Below the pieces are notes generated by a model. It did not search any database, had not been told where the DNA came from, and saw only the letters and a program-made list of their open reading frames with translations. A DNA stretch of 6,871 nucleotides, from assembly GCA_946482635.1 (NCBI GenBank), contig CAMLSG010000250.1:1-6871 (forward strand), written 5' to 3'. The stretch comes from an uncultured Duganella sp. (GTDB taxonomy: Bacteria; Pseudomonadota; Gammaproteobacteria; Burkholderiales; Burkholderiaceae). Below are positions 1 to 5,910 of this stretch, one piece after another. Within the stretch, counting starts at the first letter, position 1. The number at the start of each line of letters is the position of its first letter. The position numbers were made by a program, and so were the translations under genes.

Positions 1-912
1 GAACTGCTGCCGGTGCTGGAGCAGTCGGCCAAGGCCGGCAAGCCCCTGTTCATCGTGGCGGAGGATGTGGAAGGCGAGGCGCTGGCGACGCTGGTGGTGA
101 ACTCGGTGCGCGGCATCCTGAAAGTGGCTGCAGTGAAGGCGCCCGGCTTTGGCGACCGCCGCAAGGCTATGCTGGAAGATATCGCCGTGCTGACTGGCGC
201 CACCGTCATCTCCGAAGAAACTGGCCACACGCTGGAAAAGGCTACCCTGGAGCACCTGGGCAGCGCCAAACGCATCGAAGTGCAGAAGGAAGCCACCACG
301 ATCATCGACGGCGCCGGCGAGCAACGCCGCATCGACGATCGCGTGGCCACCATCCGCGCGCAGATCGAGCAGGCTACCAGCGACTACGACAAGGAAAAGC
401 TGCAGGAACGCGTGGCCAAGCTGGCGGGCGGCGTGGCCGTCATCAAGGTCGGCGCGGCCACCGAAGTGGAAATGAAGGAGAAGCGCGACCGGGTGGACGA
501 TGCGCTGCACGCGACCCGTGCTGCCGTCGAGGAAGGCATTGTGCCGGGCGGCGGCGTGGCCCTGCTGCGCGCACGTAGGGCCATCACCCAACTGAAAGGC
601 GCGAACGCCGACCAGCATGCTGGTGTGCAGATCGTGCTGCGCGCACTCGAGGCGCCTCTGCGTGTGATCGTCTCCAATGCCGGTGAAGAGCCTTCGGTGG
701 TAGTGGCCAAGGTTGCCGAGGGCAAGGGCAACTTCGGTTATAACGCCGCCACCGGCGAGTATGTCGACATGGTGGAGAACGGCGTGATCGACCCGACCAA
801 GGTGACCCGCACCGCGCTGCAGAACGCTGCCTCCATCGCCGGGCTGCTGCTGACCACGGAAGCGACGGTGTCCGACGCTGCGCCTGAGGAGAAGAACGCG
901 CTGCCAGCTTGA
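1..912 (+). CDS. groEL: 60-kDa chaperonin GroEL, 5'-truncated by the window, lacking the GGM tail
   Basis: This is the C-terminal 303 residues of a GroEL/Hsp60 chaperonin, the cytoplasmic ATP-driven double-ring foldase that works with GroES. The first visible residues, ELLPVLE, match E. coli GroEL from about residue 232, and the alignment is ungapped from there. Apical-domain residues used for substrate and GroES binding are kept (L234, L237, L259, V263, V264 in E. coli numbering). So are the catalytic aspartate (equivalent to D398, in [14 protein letters not shown], codon 499-501) and the nucleotide-contacting aspartate (equivalent to D495, in DPTKVTR). The protein should therefore be an active ATPase. 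The unusual point is the end: it stops at EEKNALPA, without the Gly-Gly-Met repeat tail typical of main bacterial GroELs. This suggests a secondary paralogue. The start codon and any groES lie upstream of the window. Family identity is certain; paralogue status is inference. Confidence 0.97.
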   Translation, partial: ELLPVLEQSAKAGKPLFIVAEDVEGEALATLVVNSVRGILKVAAVKAPGFGDRRKAMLEDIAVLTGATVISEETGHTLEKATLEHLGSAKRIEVQKEATTIIDGAGEQRRIDDRVATIRAQIEQATSDYDKEKLQERVAKLAGGVAVIKVGAATEVEMKEKRDRVDDALHATRAAVEEGIVPGGGVALLRARRAITQLKGANADQHAGVQIVLRALEAPLRVIVSNAGEEPSVVVAKVAEGKGNFGYNAATGEYVDMVENGVIDPTKVTRTALQNAASIAGLLLTTEATVSDAAPEEKNALPA

Positions 913-936
913 GTGCCGGTAGGGTGGCCTGAACAG

Positions 937-974
937 GGGCGGTCGTGCCAGTGTGGCCGGCCGCCCACTTTTTT
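937..974 (+). terminator. Rho-independent terminator after groEL
   Basis: GGGCGGTCG (937-945) pairs with CGGCCGCCC (958-966), giving nine base pairs including one G-T. A further GCC/GGC pairing (947-949 with 955-957) extends the stem. After two bases comes a run of six T (969-974). It lies 25 bases past the groEL stop and should end the chaperonin transcript, isolating the next gene. Confidence 0.88.
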
Positions 975-986
975 CAGGCTAAAACC

Positions 987-995
987 TGTTATAAT
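987..995 (+). promoter_or_regulatory. Extended -10 promoter for the 1056 ORF
   Basis: TGTTATAAT is an extended -10 element (TGn plus a perfect TATAAT at 990-995) in an AT-rich block just after the groEL terminator. No good -35 is seen at 17 bp spacing (ACTTTT at 967-972 is poor), which is usual for extended -10 promoters. Short dyads lie downstream: ATCG/CGAT (999-1010), CATA/TATG (1003-1015) and GATTA-AGA-TAATC (1015-1027). They could bind a regulator, but there is no direct support. Confidence 0.6.
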
Positions 996-1055
996 TTGAT
1001 CGCATACGATATATGATTAAGATAATCTGATTCAAAACAAACAGGAGTAGTGCCC

Positions 1056-1448
1056 ATGAGGAGCTTACGTGCCCGCTTTTTGATTGTCTCTTTGCTGGGC
1101 GTACTTTCGAGCACATCTACGGCGCAGGCAAGCCGCCTGGGCCTTTCCTTCCAGACCTGCGATCAGGCCGAAGCCATGCGTGCGAACCGATCGCCCCAGT
1201 CTGATGCGACGGCGCAAGGGATAGCCCTCTTCAATTTCAGTATCAGCAAGGCGCAGCAGTCTCCGGCACCGGAGAAATCCGAAATCGAGCATGGCCCGAA
1301 CAATCAAATCGTTGAAAGTGCAGGGGGCTTCAACTGCTCCAGGACGTCCAGCAAAGCGCAACTGATCTGGAACGGGTGCGATTCGCCTGGCCGCAGCCGC
1401 ATGAGCCGTAACGCAAATCAGCCTTCGTCGCCAGATCTGGCGGAGTAA
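1056..1448 (+). CDS. Unrecognised small exported protein
   Basis: I do not recognise this 130-residue protein. ATG 1056 is preferred over GTG 1050 because AGGAG (1043-1047) sits 8 bases before the ATG, and the extended -10 at 987-995 is in place upstream. The N terminus looks like a Sec signal peptide: basic MRSLRAR, hydrophobic FLIVSLLGVL, and a likely cleavage site after TAQA (about residue 25). The rest is polar, rich in Ser, Gln and Asn, with three Cys and no motif I can name. Codon third positions are G/C-rich in the first two thirds, which favours coding on this strand. The last third (from about 1290) looks less convincing, so the 3' part may be frameshifted or decayed. An opposing ORF on the minus strand (1454-1065) has poorer codon third positions. 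It stands as its own unit between the groEL terminator and a convergent ABC operon. Confidence 0.45.
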   Translation: MRSLRARFLIVSLLGVLSSTSTAQASRLGLSFQTCDQAEAMRANRSPQSDATAQGIALFNFSISKAQQSPAPEKSEIEHGPNNQIVESAGGFNCSRTSSKAQLIWNGCDSPGRSRMSRNANQPSSPDLAE

Positions 1449-1468
1449 GAACATGGGCGTAGACCTGC

Positions 1469-1663
1469 GTGGCAGATCCAGCTCCGCCGCATAAGACTTT
1501 GTTCGTCCCTGAAGGCGTGCAGATCAAGGGGGCCTTCCAGAGTTCCGTGCTTTCACTGACGAAGTTCGGCGCCGCGCAGATCTGCATGGTGGGGTACGCC
1601 TTGTGTTCGGCTACAGCTAACCAGATTGTCGGGCTTCGGCCCAGGGGCCGTTACAGCGCGTAG
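1469..1663 (+). CDS. Unrecognised short ORF, possible gene remnant
   Basis: A 64-codon frame opens at a GTG with no Shine-Dalgarno site and follows the 1056 ORF by 20 bases in a different frame. The centre (FVPEGVQIKGAFQSS, then LTKFGAAQICMVGYALCS) alternates hydrophobic and polar residues like a folded beta-rich domain, and its third codon positions are G/C-rich. It may be the surviving C-terminal piece of a once longer protein, possibly the one beginning at 1056. A TAG in the same frame at 1460-1462 means a single frameshift would not join the two. I recognise no family. It may equally be a chance ORF. Confidence 0.25.
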   Translation: MADPAPPHKTLFVPEGVQIKGAFQSSVLSLTKFGAAQICMVGYALCSATANQIVGLRPRGRYSA

Positions 1664-1688
1664 CTCGCCACATCATGCTGCGAGCTAC
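1660..1688. repeat. Perfect 9-bp inverted repeat (hairpin) downstream of the ABC operon
   Basis: GTAGCTCGC (1660-1668) and GCGAGCTAC (1680-1688) are perfect inverted copies around an 11-base loop. It lies just past the permease stop codon on the minus strand and overlaps the end of the short 1469 ORF on the plus strand. Neither side has a T-run, so it is not a canonical intrinsic terminator. It could stabilise mRNA 3' ends or help termination for two converging transcripts. Confidence 0.5.
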
Positions 1689-1691
1689 CGC

Positions 1692-1708
1692 CTGGCCAAT
1701 TTGGTCAG
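1692..1708. repeat. Short hairpin overlapping the permease stop codon
   Basis: CTGGCCAA pairs with TTGGTCAG (eight pairs including one G-T) around a one-base centre, so the innermost pair or two cannot close in RNA. The minus-strand TGA stop of the permease (1707-1705) lies inside the stem. Together with the 1660-1688 hairpin it makes a tandem structure at the end of the operon. Function is unproven. Confidence 0.35.
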
Positions 1709-2670
1709 TTCTCTTCGCGCCAACGGCGCATCCAGATCGCGGCGGCGATCATCGCAACGCCGGCCGCAACGCCAATCCACAGGACAGGGCTGGCTAGCGA
1801 GCTGTATGCCTGGTTGAAGAAGCCGGCAATCTGGCCGGTCGGGTCGTTCTCCATGCCGGGAGCGTGCTCCATCGCTTCACGCGCCGACTTGTCGAACATG
1901 AACCAGGCGCCAGGCAGCACGCTGCCAAGCAGGCGCAGCACCACCTGCGAGAAGAACCATTCCATGTTGATGCCCAGCTTGAAGGCGTAGTTGGCCCATG
2001 CCAGCAGCGCGCCGGTCATCAGCGGTGTGCCGACTGCCCACAGGAATACTTTGCTGCGCGCCCAGCTTGACACCATCAGCAGCCAGCCCACAGTCGGCAG
2101 CGCCCACAGCAAGTAGACCGGGAGCAGCGACAACATGCGGAACGGCGAGAGCCACAGGTTGGTGGAAGAGAGCAGGTCGCCGAACACGTTCACGCCGTGG
2201 AAGCTGATCGCGAGGGCCGTCATCAGCATGATGGCGAGCGATGCCACGAAGCCGATGGCAGCTACGATCAGTGGTGCAGCCACGGTTGCTACCGCGACCT
2301 TGGACAGCACGGTTGTGACGTCCGACACCGGCAGCGATTTCCAGAACAGGATGCTGCGGTCGCGGCGGTCGTCATACAGGGCGCCCAGGCAGTAGAAGAA
2401 GATCACGAAGCCCATCAGGATATACAGCGGCGTGGCCATCATCGGGAATGCTGCACCGACCGCGCTGGCCAGTTCGTGCCGCTGCACGGTGGTCATTTCA
2501 TGGAAACGCGTCAGGCTATCGCCGTTGAAATGCATTTCCATATTGTTGCCGATGATGAGCATTACGGCGGTGAAGGCCACCATCAGGCCGGCGATAACGG
2601 CAGGGGCCCAGAACAGCATGCCCTTGTTCTCCCAGTACTCGCGCTGCATCAGCCATTTCATCGTATTCAT
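1705..2670 (-). CDS. ABC-2 type transporter permease
   Basis: This 321-residue inner-membrane protein is the membrane subunit of the ABC system encoded with it. About six hydrophobic segments are visible, near residues 20-40, 76-98, 121-150, 178-201, 208-228 and 293-313. The short cytoplasmic N terminus (MKWLMQREYWENKG) and the loop around 99-125 with DDRRDRSILFWKSLPVSD are typical of ABC-2 permeases in GntR-linked exporter cassettes. This loop probably contacts the ATPase. The ATG overlaps the ATPase stop codon (ATGA, 2670-2667), and AAGGAG (2683-2678) lies 7 bases upstream, so translational coupling is expected. The C terminus is basic (MRRWREEN). Homodimerisation is likely because only one permease gene is present. 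The substrate cannot be read from the sequence; export of an antimicrobial or envelope-active compound is a guess from the family. Confidence 0.88.
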   Translation of the reverse strand: MNTMKWLMQREYWENKGMLFWAPAVIAGLMVAFTAVMLIIGNNMEMHFNGDSLTRFHEMTTVQRHELASAVGAAFPMMATPLYILMGFVIFFYCLGALYDDRRDRSILFWKSLPVSDVTTVLSKVAVATVAAPLIVAAIGFVASLAIMLMTALAISFHGVNVFGDLLSSTNLWLSPFRMLSLLPVYLLWALPTVGWLLMVSSWARSKVFLWAVGTPLMTGALLAWANYAFKLGINMEWFFSQVVLRLLGSVLPGAWFMFDKSAREAMEHAPGMENDPTGQIAGFFNQAYSSLASPVLWIGVAAGVAMIAAAIWMRRWREEN

Positions 2671-3524
2671 TGATATTCTCCTTGCATGCTGGCGACAAAC
2701 AGGTCGGCCACGCTAGGGGTACGGGTTTCGCCAAACGTTTCCAGCTGCTTGCGCGAGACGCCGTCGAACAGCATTACTGCCTTGCCGAATACCGTGCGCT
2801 GGTGCAGCGGCTGCAGGGCGCTGGCGGCGGTCATGTACTCTGGCTGCACCATTACTTCGGTGTAGCGGTCGCCGATTTCGTCCATCGAGGCGGCGAGGGT
2901 GATCTTGCCGTCGCGGATGAACATCAGGTCGGTCAGGATGTTTTCGACTTCTTCGATCTGGTGCGTGGTGATCAGGATCGTCTTGTTCTCGTCGAAGTAG
3001 TCTTCCAGCAGCTGGTGGTAGAACTGCTTGCGGTACAGGATGTCCAGGCCCAGGGTCGGTTCGTCCAGCACCAGCAGCTTGGCGTCGATTGCCATGACCA
3101 GCGCCAGGTGCAGCTGCACGATCATGCCTTTGGACATGGCCTTGACCTTCATGTCCGGCGACAGCTTGGTGTTGGCGATGTACTTCTCGGCGCGTTCGCG
3201 GTTGAAGCGTGGGTGGATGCCTTCGCAGAAGCTGATGGCATCCTTCACCTTCAACCAGCGCGGAAGGATGGCGACATCGGCGATGAAGCAGACGTCCTTC
3301 ATCAGTTCATCGCGCTGCTGGCGCGGGTCCAGGCCCAGTACATTCAGCTCGCCCTCGAAGCGGGACAGGCCAAGGATGGCTTTCAGGGTGGTGGTCTTGC
3401 CCGAACCGTTGGGGCCGATCAGGCCGACGATGCGGCCGGCGTTGATCTGGAAGCTGGCGTCATCCAGCGCCTTGGTGGTGCCGTAACGCTTGCTCAGGTT
3501 TTTAGCGGTGATGATCGCTGTCAT
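2667..3524 (-). CDS. ABC transporter ATP-binding protein (YtrB-like)
   Basis: This 285-residue cytoplasmic ATPase should power the permease encoded after it. In order: Walker A GPNGSGKTT (residues 37-45), a signature-motif variant MSKGM (130-134) in place of LSGGQ, Walker B LLVLDEPT (150-157), D-loop GLD (159-161) and switch histidine H188 in ITTHQIEEVE. SKGM-type signatures are common in ABC-2 exporter ATPases. The Q-loop position reads CFIAD (79-83), so the usual glutamine appears to be replaced by Asp83. Residues from about 205 onward form an accessory C-terminal domain of about 80 residues. The ATG overlaps the stop codon of the GntR gene (ATGA, 3524-3521), and AAGGAG (3537-3532) is 7 bases upstream. 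The 3' end overlaps the permease start in the same way. The three genes form one operon of the kind described for ytr in Bacillus. Confidence 0.93.
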   Translation of the reverse strand: MTAIITAKNLSKRYGTTKALDDASFQINAGRIVGLIGPNGSGKTTTLKAILGLSRFEGELNVLGLDPRQQRDELMKDVCFIADVAILPRWLKVKDAISFCEGIHPRFNRERAEKYIANTKLSPDMKVKAMSKGMIVQLHLALVMAIDAKLLVLDEPTLGLDILYRKQFYHQLLEDYFDENKTILITTHQIEEVENILTDLMFIRDGKITLAASMDEIGDRYTEVMVQPEYMTAASALQPLHQRTVFGKAVMLFDGVSRKQLETFGETRTPSVADLFVASMQGEYQ

Positions 3525-3889
3525 GCCGGGGCTCCTTGTGGCGGCACATTCGTGGCGCGCAGCAGTTGTTCAATGTCCAGGCCCAGACGGCGGATGCGCT
3601 CAACCATTGCGGGCCATTCTTCGCGGATAAAACGGTCGCGTTCAGTGGACAGCAGTTTATCAACAGCGCCTTCGGTTACGTACATTCCTAATCCCCTTCT
3701 TTTTTCCACCAAGGTTTCGTCGACCAGCTCCTGATAGGCGCGGGAGACGGTAATCGGGTTCAATTGGTAATCGGCCGCGACCTGGCGCACCGAGGGCAGG
3801 GCATCGCCGGGCTTGAGCAAGCCATCCAGCATCATGCCGACGACCCGCTCCTTCAACTGCAGGTAGATCGGGCGGTTTTCATTCCACAT
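3521..3889 (-). CDS. GntR-family transcriptional regulator, YtrA subfamily
   Basis: A 122-residue DNA-binding repressor. The winged helix-turn-helix spans about residues 8-74: the dimer and helix entry RPIYLQLKERV, then LPSVRQVA (31-38), the recognition helix NPITVSRAYQEL (44-55) and the wing KRRGLGMYV (63-71). Only a short helical tail of about 48 residues follows, with no effector-binding domain, which defines the YtrA type. The start is set at ATG 3889 because GGAGG (3903-3899) lies 9 bases upstream; the frame is open further upstream, but that stretch holds the promoter and operator. YtrA-type regulators usually repress their own ABC operon and are released by cell-envelope antibiotics. 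Here the gene leads the operon, its stop overlaps the ATPase start, and a matching dyad covers its promoter. The inducer is unknown. Confidence 0.93.
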   Translation of the reverse strand: MWNENRPIYLQLKERVVGMMLDGLLKPGDALPSVRQVAADYQLNPITVSRAYQELVDETLVEKRRGLGMYVTEGAVDKLLSTERDRFIREEWPAMVERIRRLGLDIEQLLRATNVPPQGAPA

Positions 3890-3926
3890 ACATCGTTTCC
3901 TCCAGTGTTGGTGATTTAATGAACTG

Positions 3927-3948
3927 GTGTTGTAGTGAACTATAACAC
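3927..3948. promoter_or_regulatory. Candidate operator for the YtrA-type regulator
   Basis: GTGTT-g-TAGT-ga-ACTA-t-AACAC is a 22-bp inverted repeat with 18 of 22 positions symmetric, covering the -10 of the operon. From memory, the operator reported for Bacillus YtrA has AGTGTA and AACACT arms about 13 bp apart; the arms here (GTGTT, 12 bp, AACAC) are very similar. A third half-site, CAGTGTT (3903-3909), repeats the AACACTG arm (3944-3950) in inverse orientation next to the ribosome-binding site. Binding here would block the operon promoter and could also affect the divergent cupin gene. Confidence 0.68.
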
Positions 3949-3966
3949 TGAATCTGTGCACCGCAA
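3939..3966 (-). promoter_or_regulatory. Promoter of the GntR-ABC operon
   Basis: Read on the minus strand, TTGCGG (3966-3961) and TATAGT (3944-3939) stand 16 bp apart, and TG one base before the -10 makes it an extended -10. Transcription would begin near 3932, leaving a leader of about 43 bases before the ATG at 3889. The -10 lies inside the dyad at 3927-3948. Confidence 0.62.
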
Positions 3967-3989
3967 GTGGTTTTTTTGCAAATGCGGAC

Positions 3990-3995
3990 TATGAT
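3990..3995 (+). promoter_or_regulatory. Possible -10 for the cupin gene
   Basis: TATGAT matches the -10 consensus in five of six bases and lies 34 bases before the cupin ATG. No convincing -35 is found at 16-18 bp spacing; the T7 run at 3971-3977 occupies part of that space. Weak call. Confidence 0.3.
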
Positions 3996-4029
3996 CAAAC
4001 CTGGAGTACCCGTTCAAAAGGAGATTGCC

Positions 4030-4494
4030 ATGTCCAGAATTACGCCTCGCGCCCTGGCTGCTGTCTTTGCCGCTGCTGCTTTTGGGTGCCTGATTCCTGT
4101 TTCCGCAATGCATCTCGGCGATGAGATGAAATGGGGTGACGGCCCGCCCACCTTGCCGAAAGGCGCCAAAGCGGCTGTGCTGCAGGGAGATCCCGGCAAG
4201 GCGGGGCCTTTTGTCATGCGCCTGCATGCCCAGGGCGGCTACAAAGTACCGCCGCATATGCATTCGATGATGGAGAACGTCACCGTGATCAAGGGCACGC
4301 TGATGCTGGGCATGGGCGACAAGCTGGATGAGAAGGCGGCCAAGGCCCATCATGCGGGGGACTTTGTGGCGATTCCGGCCAAGACCAATCACTACGCGAT
4401 CATGAAGGGCGAAACCATCGTGCAGATTCACGGCGAAGGGCCGTTCGATATCACGTATGTGAACCCGGATGACGATCCGATGAAGAAGAAGTAA
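4030..4494 (+). CDS. Exported single-domain cupin protein
   Basis: A 154-residue protein with a Sec-type signal peptide (basic MSRITPR, hydrophobic ALAAVFAAAAFGCLIPV, cleavage probably after SA at 26), so it acts in the periplasm. The mature part is one cupin beta-barrel. Motif 1 is complete: G70, H76 and H78 in PPHMH, E82 and G89, with standard spacing. Motif 2 is GDFVAIPAKTNHY (110-122) with H121. The four residues H76, H78, E82 and H121 form the usual divalent-metal site. An enzyme or binding role cannot be told apart from sequence. ATG 4030 is chosen for AAAAGGAG (4016-4023) 6 bases upstream and because it starts the signal peptide; an in-frame ATG at 3967 would spoil it. The C terminus is charged (DDDPMKKK). 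The last 44 bases overlap the convergent DUF72 gene. It is divergent from the GntR-ABC operon and shares its regulatory gap. Confidence 0.88.
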   Translation: MSRITPRALAAVFAAAAFGCLIPVSAMHLGDEMKWGDGPPTLPKGAKAAVLQGDPGKAGPFVMRLHAQGGYKVPPHMHSMMENVTVIKGTLMLGMGDKLDEKAAKAHHAGDFVAIPAKTNHYAIMKGETIVQIHGEGPFDITYVNPDDDPMKKK

Positions 4495-5272
4495 ACATCT
4501 GGCGCAGTTGCGCGGCTTGCCGGACCTGGGTGCCGGACATTGTGTTGTCGAAAATGACCAGCGCCTCGCCGTGCTGCTTGCGCAGCCACGCCGCGACCTG
4601 CGCCAGTCGTTCCGATTCGTAAATTGAGCGATAGATCAGCGGGCTGCCGTGCAGGCGCACGTAGGCCGCCTGGCCAGCGGTCGCGATGAATGGTCCGGGT
4701 TCGCCAGCCGGCGGGTCGGCTATCACCCGGATCACCTCCATTTCGCGCAGCAGCGCGGTGGCCTCGTTGCCAAACCATGAGCCGTGGCGGGCTTCGCAGG
4801 CCACAAATACTTGCCCACGCGAACGCGAGCCGGATTCAGCCCCGTGGCGCGGCCCGCCGGCTGGGCGCCCGGCGCCAAAGCGTTCGGCGAGTCCTGCGAA
4901 GAGGGCTGCCACCGCTGCTGGATCGAAGCGCAGGCTGGGCGGCGTTTGAACGAGAATCCAGCCCAGCTTTTCACCGAGCGCGCCTGCTTCCGCCGCAAAG
5001 CGATCCAGCTCGGCTTCCACATCCTGCAGGCGCTTTTCATGCGTGACTGAGCGCGGAAGCTTGACGGCAAAGCGAAAACCGGCAGGAACGCTATCCGCCC
5101 AGCGCTCGTAGGTCTCCGGCCGGTGCGGGCGATAGAAAGACGAATTGATCTCGACCGCGTCAAACACCGCTGCATAGCGCGCCAGATTGCTGCCAAAGCT
5201 GGCTGGCGGAAAGAGCTCGGCGTCTGCGCGCGGCAAAGCCCATCCAGCGATACCAATGGTTACAGGTTGCAT
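4451..5272 (-). CDS. DUF72 family protein (YecE-like)
   Basis: A 273-residue cytoplasmic protein of the DUF72 family, a TIM-barrel-like fold whose biochemical role is not established. Family landmarks in order: GIAGW (7-11), EINSSFYR (41-48), FAVKLPRSVTHE (68-79), ILVQTPPSLRFD (106-117), ARHGSWF (161-167), AYVRLHGSPLIY (203-214) and VIFDNTMSG (239-247). Length is near the family norm. A Gly/Arg/Ser-rich stretch at about 134-153 looks like a loop insertion before the ARHGSWF strand. ATG 5272 gives the expected N terminus, with only a weak Shine-Dalgarno (GGGGA). The last 14 codons plus stop lie antisense to the end of the cupin gene, so the Ser-rich tail (TSSSSDRHPGSHT) is probably a dispensable extension. 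It is divergent from the lipoprotein gene with 47 bases between starts. Confidence 0.9.
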   Translation of the reverse strand: MQPVTIGIAGWALPRADAELFPPASFGSNLARYAAVFDAVEINSSFYRPHRPETYERWADSVPAGFRFAVKLPRSVTHEKRLQDVEAELDRFAAEAGALGEKLGWILVQTPPSLRFDPAAVAALFAGLAERFGAGRPAGGPRHGAESGSRSRGQVFVACEARHGSWFGNEATALLREMEVIRVIADPPAGEPGPFIATAGQAAYVRLHGSPLIYRSIYESERLAQVAAWLRKQHGEALVIFDNTMSGTQVRQAAQLRQMFTSSSSDRHPGSHT

Positions 5273-5319
5273 AGGCGATCCCCGCTATCATGGCTGCGAC
5301 TATGACACAGGAGCCACAA

Positions 5320-5910
5320 ATGACCCCACACAGACGCCTGGCTACACGCGTGATTGGCGCCGCGCTGCTCGCCGCAGGCAGCGGTGCTGCCGTGCTGCTG
5401 TCCGGCTGCGCAAGCTTTGCCGGTCCGCGCGATTACGAAGTCCCGCTGGCGCGGCTGCAGCGCAATATCGACCAGCGCTTCCCGCTCGAGCATCGCGCGC
5501 TGGCCGTGTTTGAGCTGCGCCTGGAACAGCCGCGCCTTTCCACGTTGCCGAACGACCGCATCGCGCTTGGCGCCTTGCTTTCGGTTTCGTCGCCGCTGAT
5601 GCGGCAGCAATTTACCGGTAGCCTGTCGCTGTCGGGGCGCCTGAGTATCGACCCGTCCCGCAATGCGGTGATGCTGGCTGATGCGCGAGTGGAAGACTTT
5701 ACGCTGGATGGGCTGGATGAGCGCACGCAGCGCCAGGTTGCTGGTGCTGCAAGGCTGCTGGCGGATAACCTGGCGCGTGACACGCCGATCTATACCTGGC
5801 GTCCTGATGAGCTGCGCTACGCCGGCGTGCAGTTTGTTCCGACAGCTATCCGGACCTCGGCAAGCGGCCTCAGCATTCACCTGGAACCCTTGCGCGACGG
5901 TCGTCTATAA
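5320..5910 (+). CDS. DUF1439 lipoprotein (YceB-like)
   Basis: A 196-residue predicted lipoprotein. The N terminus has a basic region (MTPHRRLATR), a hydrophobic stretch and the lipobox LSGC (27-30). Cys30 would be lipidated, and Ala31 at +2 predicts sorting to the outer membrane. The mature part resembles E. coli YceB/DUF1439: an early region with amphipathic helices (VPLARLQRNIDQRFPLEH), then beta strands (LSLSGRLSID, 102-111), and DARVEDFTLDGLDE with a following helix (120-150), ending in an IHLEPL strand. This is a lipid-binding-like fold by family, but no function is known to me. The start is ATG 5320, preceded by AGGAG (5309-5313) at 6 bases; an in-frame ATG at 5290 lacks a site. It is the first of a plus-strand gene series. 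Confidence 0.85.
   Translation: MTPHRRLATRVIGAALLAAGSGAAVLLSGCASFAGPRDYEVPLARLQRNIDQRFPLEHRALAVFELRLEQPRLSTLPNDRIALGALLSVSSPLMRQQFTGSLSLSGRLSIDPSRNAVMLADARVEDFTLDGLDERTQRQVAGAARLLADNLARDTPIYTWRPDELRYAGVQFVPTAIRTSASGLSIHLEPLRDGRL

Noticed and set aside
1065..1454. A 129-codon minus-strand ORF opposite the orphan exported ORF.
   Set aside because: Third codon positions are less G/C-rich than on the plus strand, there is no recognisable domain, and the plus-strand frame has the promoter, ribosome-binding site and signal peptide. Not fully excluded, since neither frame has a known family.
2670..3734. A 354-codon plus-strand ORF across the ABC ATPase and GntR genes.
   Set aside because: It is antisense to two genes with clear Walker and winged-helix motifs. 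Its His/Val/Gln-rich composition is the usual mirror of G/C-rich third positions, and it has no domain or ribosome-binding site.
3890..3961. A longer N terminus for the GntR regulator, starting at 3961.
   Set aside because: This stretch contains the promoter -10, the dyad and the GGAGG site; starting at 3889 gives the normal YtrA-type length and N terminus.
3967..4029. A longer N terminus for the cupin, starting at 3967.
   Set aside because: No ribosome-binding site there, and it would place 21 residues in front of a clean signal peptide; AAAAGGAG before ATG 4030 decides the start.
4502..4513. GCGCA-GT-TGCGC as a terminator for the cupin gene.
   Set aside because: The two-base loop is too small for a normal hairpin and there is no T-run after it.
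4518..4538. Direct repeat TGCCGGAC (4518-4525 and 4531-4538).
   Set aside because: It lies inside the DUF72 coding region, is only eight bases long, and has no flanking structure; best seen as chance in GC-rich coding DNA.
5260..5880. A 206-codon minus-strand ORF opposite the lipoprotein gene.
   Set aside because: Antisense shadow of a gene with a lipobox and a DUF1439-like body; no supporting start signals.
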